Positions 31,328 through 39,468 of a DNA stretch of 40,221 nucleotides are shown one piece after another (positions within the stretch are counted from its first letter, which is position 1; each line of letters opens with the position of its first letter). The stretch is taken from positions 1 to 40,221 of IMG/VR virus record IMGVR_UViG_3300047564_002327; one strand, given 5' to 3'. Position numbers and translations under genes: made by a program. The notes beneath the pieces were generated by a model, which had not been told where the DNA came from, did not search any database, and worked only from the letters and a program-made list of their open reading frames with translations. Origin of the DNA: a virus.

Positions 31328-32502
31328 TGTATCACTATGAGGAAATCAAAACTGTTCACTTAGAAATGACAGAGGCCTGCAATGCTTCTTGTCCCATGTG
31401 CAGTCGTAATCTTAATGGCGGTGAAGTTAATCCTTATCTGCACGGCGCCGAGCTCACTATTTCCGATATAGAACGTATATTTCCCTTGGATTTTATTAAA
31501 CAGTTGAACAGACTGTATATGTGTGGCAACTATGGCGACCCTGCTGTGGCCAAAGACACGCTGGAAGCATTTGCCTACTTTAGAGAACATAACGCTAAAA
31601 TTAATCTCAGTATGCATACCAACGGCTCAATGAAAAAGCCCGAATGGTGGGCGGAGCTTGCTGGTGTAATTGGAAAAAAAGGTTATGTTATATTTGGTCT
31701 AGACGGTCTCGAAGATACCAATCACTTATATCGCCAAGGCACAGTATGGAAAAAGATAATGGAAAATGCACAGGCATTTATTGATGCGGGTGGTAGAGCA
31801 CGTTGGGACTTTATTGTGTTCGCACATAACGAGCATCAAGTAGAAGAAGCTAGAACATTAGCAACTAAAATGGGCTTTGAAAAATTTAATGTAAAGAAAA
31901 GCAATAGATTCTTCAGTAATGTTAGAGGTCAGGTAAAAACTGCACATCAGGCCGGCAATAGAAAAGGTGTAGCTACTACTCTATTAGCCATGCCTTCTAA
32001 TCCAGAATATCACAATGTGGCTATTAAAAAATTAGCAGATCTTAGTAAAGATAAACAAGAAATGAATAATCTGGATGTATTGACCACTGTGGAATCTTTA
32101 AAAGATCGATTAGGTGATCAAAAGTTTAATTTAGATCCTGCTAAGAAAAAAGATATGGAAAAGTATTGGGATACTGTACCTGTTAAGTGCAAGGTGTCTG
32201 AAGAAAAAAGTATATATATTACTGCTGAGGGATTCCTTCAGCCTTGTTGCTGGACTGCGGGTCAAATGTATATTTGGTATTGGAAAGAGCGTGGCGGCCA
32301 AATTTGGTCTGCCATTGACCAAGCAGGCTTAGACACACTTGATATTAAAACTCACGGTATAAAAAAAGTTATCGAAGGACAATTCTTTCAAGATATTATC
32401 CCGTCCAGTTGGTCAAAGCCCAGTTGTGCAGAAGGCAAGCTGGCTGTCTGCGCCAAAACTTGCGGAACTAAATACGATGCATTTGCAGAACAATTTAAGT
32501 AA
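31327..32502 (+). CDS. Radical SAM enzyme with C-terminal SPASM-like domain (paralogue of 4947)
   Basis: A 391-residue protein with radical SAM cysteines 18, 22 and 25 (ACNASCPMC). It shares with the protein at 4947 the blocks YMCGNYGDPAVA, HTNGS, FGLDGLEDTNHLYRQG, ENAQAFIDAGGRARWDF and AHNEHQVEEARTLATKMGF. Auxiliary cysteines are KCK, QPCCW and VCAKTC near the C-terminus, in the SPASM arrangement. The stretch KKSNRFFSNVRGQVKTAHQ is an insert unlike the 4947 copy. It begins a second radical SAM block of six genes that extends beyond the window edge. A GT-A trio and a methyltransferase precede it. Confidence 0.85.
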   Translation: MYHYEEIKTVHLEMTEACNASCPMCSRNLNGGEVNPYLHGAELTISDIERIFPLDFIKQLNRLYMCGNYGDPAVAKDTLEAFAYFREHNAKINLSMHTNGSMKKPEWWAELAGVIGKKGYVIFGLDGLEDTNHLYRQGTVWKKIMENAQAFIDAGGRARWDFIVFAHNEHQVEEARTLATKMGFEKFNVKKSNRFFSNVRGQVKTAHQAGNRKGVATTLLAMPSNPEYHNVAIKKLADLSKDKQEMNNLDVLTTVESLKDRLGDQKFNLDPAKKKDMEKYWDTVPVKCKVSEEKSIYITAEGFLQPCCWTAGQMYIWYWKERGGQIWSAIDQAGLDTLDIKTHGIKKVIEGQFFQDIIPSSWSKPSCAEGKLAVCAKTCGTKYDAFAEQFK

Positions 32503-32513
32503 GGAACAATATT

Positions 32514-33749
32514 GTGTCTATAGAAAAATGGTTTCCGCCCGAAGGTAAAACAGTCTGTTTACAAAAATGGAGTCAAGTAAGTCTTTACCTATGGGAAAAT
32601 AAAAGCAGCAGTTGTCACAGAAATCAAAATGCCGACGTTCCCGATGACTACGATTTTAATAATACAGCACCCGTAGTTGAGCACAGAGAAAAGATGCTAA
32701 GGGGAGAATGGCCCAGCGATGGCCGGGGCTGTGAGCATTGCAGGGATCAGGAATTGGCCGGCGGAATGAGTGACAGATTAAACTATCTGTCTAGACCCGA
32801 TAATAAAAGATATGTTCCCATAGAGCTATATAAAAATCCTTCAGCTACTCGTGTAAAGCCAACTCAATTGAGTGTGCATTTTAATAATAAATGTAACCTA
32901 AAATGTTTATACTGCGGCCCTAATCTAAGTAGTGCATGGGTAAAAGAAAAATGGCAGCATGAACAGGGCAAAAGTTACGAATTTGATCCATGGGAATTAG
33001 ACAGTGTATACAAGGCAAGATTAGAAAAATTCTTCAAGTGGATGGAAAATAACTACAGTAGTCTTAAGGCCTTTGATCTATTAGGCGGCGAACCTTTTAT
33101 TCAAACAGAAGTATGGGACTGTGTTGATTGGATGATTGCTCATCCTAATCCTGAATGTGATATTGAAATCTACAGCAACATGCAAGTCAAGCCTGTGCTG
33201 TTTAAAAGAGGCATGGATAAATTAAAAGAACTGGCTAAAACTGTAAGAGAAGTTAGATTTGTAGCCAGTATAGATTGTTGGGGTCCTGCTAGCGAATATA
33301 TTCGAAACGGCATGGACTTGATAACTTTCGAAGAAAATATGAATTACCTTGTCAATGAGTGCTCAGAAATTATTCCAACTATGAACTGGACAGTAAGCTC
33401 TCTCAGTATACCTTATATACCTGAGCTAATTAAAAAAGTTATCGAATGGAATAAAAAACGCAGTATAAGCGTTAACTATAATAAATGTATAGATCCTATT
33501 ATATACGATCCGCACATCATGCCTACAGGAACATACACTGAATATATTAAAGAAATTCTAGACTTAAACAAAGAAATGTATAAGCACGATAACATATCTT
33601 CCATGTATGCTGAAGGTATCTTTAACGAAATAGAAAACAGTCCGGCTATCCCAGCAAAAATTCAACAATTAAAAGAAGAACTAGATAGACTAGACAGTAG
33701 ACGAGGAACTAACTGGCAAGAAACTTTCCCATGGTTAGTAAACATATGA
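32514..33749 (+). CDS. Radical SAM enzyme with N-terminal twitch-like domain (short)
   Basis: A 411-residue protein starting with GTG 32514 after AAGGAAC. The four-Cys N-terminal module is C15 (VCLQKW), C34 (SSCHRN), C73 and C76 (GCEHC), with the same C-x18-C spacing as its relatives. The radical SAM motif CNLKCLYC has cysteines 127, 131 and 134, and FDLLGGEPFIQTEVW is the GGEP strand. The C-terminal DSRRGTNWQETFPWLV matches the family tail. It is about 75 residues shorter than the copies at 6172 and 7629, mainly in the barrel loops. The end overlaps the next radical SAM gene by ATGA. Confidence 0.85.
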   Translation: MSIEKWFPPEGKTVCLQKWSQVSLYLWENKSSSCHRNQNADVPDDYDFNNTAPVVEHREKMLRGEWPSDGRGCEHCRDQELAGGMSDRLNYLSRPDNKRYVPIELYKNPSATRVKPTQLSVHFNNKCNLKCLYCGPNLSSAWVKEKWQHEQGKSYEFDPWELDSVYKARLEKFFKWMENNYSSLKAFDLLGGEPFIQTEVWDCVDWMIAHPNPECDIEIYSNMQVKPVLFKRGMDKLKELAKTVREVRFVASIDCWGPASEYIRNGMDLITFEENMNYLVNECSEIIPTMNWTVSSLSIPYIPELIKKVIEWNKKRSISVNYNKCIDPIIYDPHIMPTGTYTEYIKEILDLNKEMYKHDNISSMYAEGIFNEIENSPAIPAKIQQLKEELDRLDSRRGTNWQETFPWLVNI

Positions 33750-34687
33750 AAATATATAACGATGTGAAGAGATTCACAATCGACTGGACGCTAAACACTC
33801 TTTGCACTTACCACTGTAGTTACTGCCATCCTAGCCTTCATCGCGGCACAAATATATTACGAAGCAAAACAGAAGATCCTGCAATCATTAAAAATTTTTT
33901 AACTAGGCTAAGGGATCAATTAGCGGGCCGCAGTGTTCATATATACATAAATGGCGGCGAGCCCACTATTAGCCCTAGTCTAGAAACAATCATTGATTTT
34001 TGTGCAGAGTCTAATTGGTGTGCTTATGTTAATACCAATGGCAGTCGTAGCCTGGAATGGTGGCAGGAATATGCTAAAAAAATATTTAAGGTAACCATTA
34101 GTTATCATCCTGAAACTGTCGTTGATGAAGAAATATTCGAAAAAGTAGAATACATCGGTACACAGACCAACGTAGGAGTCTTTACCTTAATGTATCCTCC
34201 TTTATGGGATAAAGCACAAAATGCCTATAAAACATTCAAGGCCATGGATAAAGTTACTATTGCTCCCAGTAGAGTCTTTAAAAGAGACGAACACGCACAT
34301 GATTTGAGCTACGAATATAATGAACAACAGCTAGCATGGCTCAAAGAAAATAGCGATGTTATATTTAAAAATAACGATTTCCCGCCACCCGGCAACAATT
34401 ATTACGGAGAAACCTGGATAGAAGATAACGGCCATGTAGAAAAATTAGACGAAGTAGAATTTACCAATAATAGAAAAAACACCTTTGTTGATTGGAAATG
34501 TAACATGGGTGTGGATCATATTTTTATTAGGCCCACTGGAGAGATATTGCAGTCTGCTTGTAGACAAGCTAAAAAAATTGCCACCATATTTGATTTTGAA
34601 AAACTAATGACAGAGCCATCTGTATGTAAGACACAATGGTGTATGTGTACCGCAGATGTGTTAATACCGAAAACTTACAATGAATAA
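33746..34687 (+). CDS. Radical SAM enzyme (short type)
   Basis: A 313-residue protein starting at ATG 33746 (ATGA overlap; a Met at 33731 is in frame but inside the upstream gene). Radical SAM cysteines 20, 24 and 27 are in LCTYHCSYCHPSLHRG; HIYINGGEPTISPSLE supplies the GGEP motif; VNTNGSRSLEWW and TISYHPETV continue the barrel. The C-terminus has WKCNMG, QSACRQ and CKTQWCMC, cysteines consistent with an auxiliary cluster. It differs from both other subtypes in the window and resembles the generic phage/O-antigen-associated radical SAM proteins. Substrate unknown. Confidence 0.85.
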   Translation: MKIYNDVKRFTIDWTLNTLCTYHCSYCHPSLHRGTNILRSKTEDPAIIKNFLTRLRDQLAGRSVHIYINGGEPTISPSLETIIDFCAESNWCAYVNTNGSRSLEWWQEYAKKIFKVTISYHPETVVDEEIFEKVEYIGTQTNVGVFTLMYPPLWDKAQNAYKTFKAMDKVTIAPSRVFKRDEHAHDLSYEYNEQQLAWLKENSDVIFKNNDFPPPGNNYYGETWIEDNGHVEKLDEVEFTNNRKNTFVDWKCNMGVDHIFIRPTGEILQSACRQAKKIATIFDFEKLMTEPSVCKTQWCMCTADVLIPKTYNE

Positions 34688-34692
34688 AGATT

Positions 34693-35751
34693 ATGCAATA
34701 TCTGACAGAGCCTATTCGACTACAATTTGAACTCAGCTCAATGTGCAATGCATTGTGCCTGGGCTGTGTAAGAACAGATACTGATACATTCTCGCATACC
34801 AAAGAAATCATTGAGTCTAAGAAATATATTTCTTTGGATGTCTTTAAGAAAATAATCGATGCAGAAGAATTTGCTTCAGTTACTGAGCTAGAGTTTTGTG
34901 GAACCATCGACGATCCTTTAATGCATCCCAACTTCTTAGAAATGCTGGAATATGCTGCCAGAAGAAAATTTAAAATATTAATTCACTCTAATGCTAGCCT
35001 AAGGAACAGATCATATTGGATAGACCTAGCTAGTATACTACAGCAACACGATAGTCACATTGTAAGATTTAGCATAGATGGACTAGAGGATACTAATCAC
35101 ATATATAGACAAAATACCAGCTGGCCAAAGATCATGGAAAATGCACAGGCATTTATACAAGCAGGCGGACACGCAATGTGGCAATTTTTAATATTTCCAT
35201 GGAATAAACATCAGGTCAATGACGCACATCAGCTTAGTAAAGACATGGGTTTTGCAGAGTTTGTGTCTAGGCATGATAGAAGTATTGCCACTGGTTATGG
35301 CTTAGAAAAAATACAAAAAATTAAAGTAGAAAATATACAAAAGACTCGAGTAGCTTCGTCGATTCAGGACATAAACAAAGAACTGGAAAATAAAGTCACT
35401 GATAATATCAACTGCGACACTAAAAACAGGAAGATGTATTTCATTGGTTACGATTCTAAATTATGGCCCTGTTGTTTTTTACATAACGGATTCATGAAAT
35501 CAGATATAGGCAAAGTAAATCATTTAAAAGACAGATTATTTGGCGCCTATGATTCTGATACATGGAATGACTTGACCCTACACTCTGTTGGGGAAGTATT
35601 AGGCCATCCTTTTTACACAAATGATCTAGTTACCAGCTGGCAGAGCAATGACCATGGCACCAATAAATACAGCAGAATAACACGTTGTACCGAAGTATGC
35701 AGTGTAAAAAAGTTAAAAGAATTACCTATAGGAAACTATAAAAAACTATGA
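34693..35751 (+). CDS. Radical SAM enzyme with C-terminal SPASM-like domain (third copy)
   Basis: A 352-residue protein. Cysteines 18, 22 and 25 (MCNALCLGC) form the SAM cluster. The shared blocks are EFCGTIDDPLMHPNF, FSIDGLEDTNHIYRQN, MENAQAFIQAGGHAMWQF and PWNKHQVNDAHQLSKDMGF. The auxiliary cysteines are INCDT, WPCCF and RCTEVC. It departs from the other copies in the SAM strand (TIDDP instead of GDP). The 5-nt gap before it and ATGA overlap after it keep it within the operon with the SGNH gene that follows. Confidence 0.85.
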   Translation: MQYLTEPIRLQFELSSMCNALCLGCVRTDTDTFSHTKEIIESKKYISLDVFKKIIDAEEFASVTELEFCGTIDDPLMHPNFLEMLEYAARRKFKILIHSNASLRNRSYWIDLASILQQHDSHIVRFSIDGLEDTNHIYRQNTSWPKIMENAQAFIQAGGHAMWQFLIFPWNKHQVNDAHQLSKDMGFAEFVSRHDRSIATGYGLEKIQKIKVENIQKTRVASSIQDINKELENKVTDNINCDTKNRKMYFIGYDSKLWPCCFLHNGFMKSDIGKVNHLKDRLFGAYDSDTWNDLTLHSVGEVLGHPFYTNDLVTSWQSNDHGTNKYSRITRCTEVCSVKKLKELPIGNYKKL

Positions 35752-36509
35752 AGCAAGTGCATTTTTTTGGTTGTAGTCATACTGCCGGCGACGAACTGTC
35801 CGACGAAGAATTCTTTCCATGGAAAAAAGATTGTGCCACAGCAGAAGAGTATTATACTCGCAGAAATCAATTATTATCAGTAGATGGTTCATTTCTGGAA
35901 GAATATATAAGCAGTAATAAAAACAAAGCCTATCCTGCATTAATTGCGGACAATGAGATTGTTACTTATAATCATGCAGTAAATGGTGCTAGTCTCAGGG
36001 AAATGATTTTTAAAGCTGCACAGCTAGTTGAACAACAGGTCATCACAGACACGTCAATAGTATACTTTCAAATACCTCCTTATCCTAGAGAAGTTTATAT
36101 AAGTCATATAGAAATTAGTTCCCTTCAAATGGCAGGTATAGGGCTGATAGATAAAGACGAGATAAACAATTATAAAAAATCAAAATGGTTATCCCACGAT
36201 ATTATATTGGACCAATCAGCAAATGATATATTAGATATCATTCTTTTAAAGGGGTTTTTTGCATCTAAGAATATACCAATTTATTTTTTGATATTAAACA
36301 GATATCTGCAGGGCCGTATCAAAGATATGCAATCTCGTAGTCATAATTATGACTACTTAGAAAAATTACTACGTAAAGAAATAAAGTCAACCATTTGGTT
36401 CAGCGATCTAGAATTTTGCCCAAAATTAATGGGCGGACACAACAGTCCAGCCGGCCATGCTATTATTGCCAATGAGATAAAAAAGCACATATTAGAAAAT
36501 AAATATTAA
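35748..36509 (+). CDS. SGNH-like protein
   Basis: A 253-residue protein. Block I is QVHFFGCSHTAGDELSDEE, the oxyanion region is YNHAVNGASLREMIFKAAQ, and the C-terminal LMGGHNSPAGHAIIANEIKKH has His residues in the position of block V, but the Asp of DxxH is not obvious. The strand SIVYFQIPPYPREVY corresponds to block III. Its place between two radical SAM genes is the same pattern as the frameshifted SGNH gene after 7629-9086, so SGNH and radical SAM proteins may work on the same intermediate. No signal peptide. ATGA start. Confidence 0.6.
   Translation: MKQVHFFGCSHTAGDELSDEEFFPWKKDCATAEEYYTRRNQLLSVDGSFLEEYISSNKNKAYPALIADNEIVTYNHAVNGASLREMIFKAAQLVEQQVITDTSIVYFQIPPYPREVYISHIEISSLQMAGIGLIDKDEINNYKKSKWLSHDIILDQSANDILDIILLKGFFASKNIPIYFLILNRYLQGRIKDMQSRSHNYDYLEKLLRKEIKSTIWFSDLEFCPKLMGGHNSPAGHAIIANEIKKHILENKY
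36498..36505 (+). promoter_or_regulatory. Possible T4-like late promoter (AATAAATA), low confidence
   Basis: AATAAATA lies within the last codons of the SGNH gene, 7 nt before ATG 36513. It may be chance, since Lys, Asn and Tyr codons at that C-terminus generate the motif. No additional support. Confidence 0.25.
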
Positions 36510-36512
36510 ACA

Positions 36513-37916
36513 ATGGAAGAACTACCAAGCAAAACATTTTGTATTTTACCCTGGATACATTTGAGCACAAGACCTAATGGTCATATGAGGGTGTGCTGCA
36601 CGGCTAATGCCAGCAGTGTTGGTCCAACCAACGATAAAGAACACGGGGGAGAAGTGGGTGTTTTAAAAAATGCCGACGGCAAGCCTGCTAACTTAAATGT
36701 CACAGACTTTTTAAGTGCATGGAATAACGACTATATGAAAAACAACCGCCTGCAGATGTTAGCAGGTATGGAACCACCTAGTTGTATGAAGTGCTATAAA
36801 GAAGAACGTGCAGGCCATAAAAGCAAGCGCCAATGGGAGACCAAGTATTGGGGACAGCGAGTTGATATAAATCAACTAGTTAAGGATACCGCAGAAGATG
36901 GTAGTATTCCGCCTAAGATTGCCTACATTGACATGCGCTTTGGTACCAAGTGTAACCTAGCCTGCGTTATGTGCAGTCCGCATGACAGTAGTTTATGGGT
37001 GCCTGAGTGGAACGCTGTTTATCCGCAGATTCAAAATGAAAGCCTTAAGGAAACTATGGGCTGGAATAATAAAGGCAAAGAGAATGGCGCCAGCTATAAC
37101 TGGCATAAGAATAATCCAGAATTCTGGACACAGTTGTGGGACCAGATTCCTAACATGAAGCAGCTTTATTTTGCCGGCGGCGAGCCTTTAATCATTGAAG
37201 AGCATTACGAGATTCTAGAACAGTGTATCAAGCAGGGCTATGCCAAAGATATGGAAATACGCTATAATAGTAATGGCGTGGAGTGGCGCGAAGACTTATT
37301 TGAATTATGGAGTCACTTTAAGTTGGTGCGTTTCCATTATAGCGTTGATGCTGTAGGCGAACGCAATGACTATATTCGTTATCCCAGTAAGTGGGAACGA
37401 AACTTAGAAGCATTCCGTCAACTAGATGAAGAAACTACAGACAACGTAGAAGTTACTATTGCCTGTGCAGTTCAGGCACTAAACATCTACTATATACCTG
37501 AATTCTTAAAGTGGAAATTAGAACACGGCTTTAAGAAAGTTAATATGTGGCCATTTGGTGCAGGCGGTATTAACTATCACTTTGTTTATCACCCACCACA
37601 TCTAAATGTTAAGATATTGCCCGCATGGTTCAAGGATGAAATAGAAGCCAAGTATGAAGAATTTATTCCATGGTGGAAAGCTAACTGGAAACTGGGCGTT
37701 CCTAAATGGTATGAAGGTCGTGTTACAGAAGAGCAGTGGCTTAATGCAGACTACGGCATTGATCGCCTAAGAGGCATGGTTCGATTTGCCAAGAGCGAAG
37801 ACTGGAGTCGTAGATTGCCTGAGATGAAAGAATATCTAGAAACTCTAGACAAGCATAGAGGTACGGACTTCTATAAAACGTTCCCTGAGATGAAAGATAT
37901 TTTTAAGGATATTTAA
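36513..37916 (+). CDS. Radical SAM enzyme with N-terminal twitch-like domain
   Basis: A 467-residue protein, visibly more G+C-rich than its neighbours. N-terminal cysteines are C10 (FCILPW), C28/C29 (VCCTAN), C91 and C94 (SCMKCYKEE), in the twitch-like order; radical SAM cysteines are 147, 151 and 154 (KCNLACVMC), with YFAGGEPLII for GGEP. The tail is DKHRGTDFYKTFPEM, again shared with the other three copies. The FCILPW...HLSTRPNGHMRVCC opening is the most typical form of the phage twitch-domain radical SAM family as I know it. It starts 3 nt after the SGNH gene and ends with a TAATG junction to another SGNH gene. Confidence 0.88.
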   Translation: MEELPSKTFCILPWIHLSTRPNGHMRVCCTANASSVGPTNDKEHGGEVGVLKNADGKPANLNVTDFLSAWNNDYMKNNRLQMLAGMEPPSCMKCYKEERAGHKSKRQWETKYWGQRVDINQLVKDTAEDGSIPPKIAYIDMRFGTKCNLACVMCSPHDSSLWVPEWNAVYPQIQNESLKETMGWNNKGKENGASYNWHKNNPEFWTQLWDQIPNMKQLYFAGGEPLIIEEHYEILEQCIKQGYAKDMEIRYNSNGVEWREDLFELWSHFKLVRFHYSVDAVGERNDYIRYPSKWERNLEAFRQLDEETTDNVEVTIACAVQALNIYYIPEFLKWKLEHGFKKVNMWPFGAGGINYHFVYHPPHLNVKILPAWFKDEIEAKYEEFIPWWKANWKLGVPKWYEGRVTEEQWLNADYGIDRLRGMVRFAKSEDWSRRLPEMKEYLETLDKHRGTDFYKTFPEMKDIFKDI

Positions 37917-38620
37917 TGCCTAGGATGCTGGCTTTTGGCGACAGTTGGACCATTGGAGACTGCACTGATTTAATCAATGAAAATATCATAGTCAGTGATC
38001 ACACTGTAACGGACTTTGAACTATTTAACTGCAAGGTCTTTAAGACACCATGGCCTAACATTGTTGCTGATCGACTAGGAATTCCGATAAACAATTTCGG
38101 AATATCAGGTAATTGCAACAAAGCTATCATTACTCAACTGTATGATTATCAGTTATTTCATGGATTCAATGACAAGGATATTGTATTAGTTTTACTGTCA
38201 ACATGGCATAGATCATATTCCTGGAAGGAAAAAACAGAATTTAAGTATAATAAAATAATTTCAGAACATAGTTCTGCTAATTATGGTCCAGCACATCTCA
38301 GTCGGCCGGGTCATCTTGAAATAGATAATGTTAATAAAAACGCATACGATGCTTTTTTTGATTTTTACACCATAAAGAATTATCTAGAGAACATTGGCGT
38401 TAGATACTATATAGGATGGGCGTTTACACAATTAAGTGATTTTACCGAAAGTCTTTCATCGGAATACAGTGAAGAAATTTTATTGACAAAAAATTTACTG
38501 CACCCATTTATTAACTTTTGTAAAATTGTTAATCCCTCGAAACTACTTCACCCGACATTGGAAGATCACATCAATTATGCTAACTATGTTTACGAAAGAA
38601 TAGTGAAGGATAGATTATAA
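37916..38620 (+). CDS. SGNH/GDSL-like protein
   Basis: A 234-residue protein with block I MLAFGDSWTIGDCTDL (true GDS), oxyanion region INNFGISGNCNKAIITQL and the strand DIVLVLLSTWHRSYSW. Near the C-terminus, KLLHPTLEDHINYANYVYERI carries His in the place of block V, though without the usual D two or three residues before. It is the smallest SGNH-like protein in the window. It starts by TAATG from the radical SAM gene, consistent with a linked role, and ends 23 nt before the 2OG oxygenase. Confidence 0.65.
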   Translation: MPRMLAFGDSWTIGDCTDLINENIIVSDHTVTDFELFNCKVFKTPWPNIVADRLGIPINNFGISGNCNKAIITQLYDYQLFHGFNDKDIVLVLLSTWHRSYSWKEKTEFKYNKIISEHSSANYGPAHLSRPGHLEIDNVNKNAYDAFFDFYTIKNYLENIGVRYYIGWAFTQLSDFTESLSSEYSEEILLTKNLLHPFINFCKIVNPSKLLHPTLEDHINYANYVYERIVKDRL

Positions 38621-38643
38621 AGAAAATGCTCGAAAGGATTAAA

Positions 38644-39468
38644 ATGGATCATAATTTAGAATATGTGCCAGGAGACAACCTAGTTAAACAATTTATACCA
38701 GTTGACAGTGCAGAACATTCACGCTGGATGAGCACCTGGAGCGACAGCAGCTATGCAGTGGATAATGTTTTCACTGAAGAAGAACTTGTTTGGTTAGAAG
38801 AGCTCATGCATAGAGAGCACAGAACACGCAGGGTCAAACGTAATGGTACACTGCATTTTAATGTAGATAATCAGCGCATACAGGATAGATTTTTTGGGAA
38901 ATTAAAAGAAGTAATCCCTGAATTAACCAATGACACCACATGGGAAGGTAATTTTTTAATTACTGCTACTCCGTATAATCTTCACATTGACACTGGCAAT
39001 CCTAATACTCTTAAAGACAGCGACAGTGTTCCTGGCAAACAATTTATTATTCCACTATGGGTCTGTCATACTAATAAAGACGAAGAACATCCAATGTCAG
39101 GCACAGCTATTTTTAAAAATAGGTTCTTAATGTATGGTACCAATTTTGCTAAGAATAGTCCTCAATATGAAACTAACGTATTTTATACTATCAGTGACTA
39201 TCGCGGTATGCCCTGTTATCATAGAGACGGTACGCCATGGGACGTAGACTGGAATAAACGCACCATTGATGACGAAACATACAACAAATACTTTACTCAC
39301 TATAAAAGAGAATGGCTAGATGGTTTTGAACTGGAAGCTGTGTATAATTGGCAGCGAGGTGGAATTATTGTATTTGATCGTTGCCAAGCACACAGTGGAA
39401 CAAACTTCATAAAGAATAAAGTAACAATGAAATGTGGCCTATCAATGATGGCAACTATTAGAAAATGA
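38644..39468 (+). CDS. Probable 2OG-Fe(II) oxygenase
   Basis: A 274-residue protein. Start at ATG 38644 is supported by GAAAGGA at 38631-38637; an in-frame ATG at 38626 has no Shine-Dalgarno. TPYNLHIDTGN gives a His-x-Asp pair, and FDRCQAHSGTNF supplies the distal His, a double-stranded beta-helix pattern as in phytanoyl-CoA-type oxygenases. FIIPLWVCHT and GGIIVFDR are the flanking strands. The 2OG-binding basic residue is not certain; Lys or Arg in NKVTMKCGLSMMAT may serve. It resembles hydroxylases found in phage clusters but differs from the one at 16950. It ends with an ATGA junction to the next radical SAM gene. Confidence 0.65.
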   Translation: MDHNLEYVPGDNLVKQFIPVDSAEHSRWMSTWSDSSYAVDNVFTEEELVWLEELMHREHRTRRVKRNGTLHFNVDNQRIQDRFFGKLKEVIPELTNDTTWEGNFLITATPYNLHIDTGNPNTLKDSDSVPGKQFIIPLWVCHTNKDEEHPMSGTAIFKNRFLMYGTNFAKNSPQYETNVFYTISDYRGMPCYHRDGTPWDVDWNKRTIDDETYNKYFTHYKREWLDGFELEAVYNWQRGGIIVFDRCQAHSGTNFIKNKVTMKCGLSMMATIRK

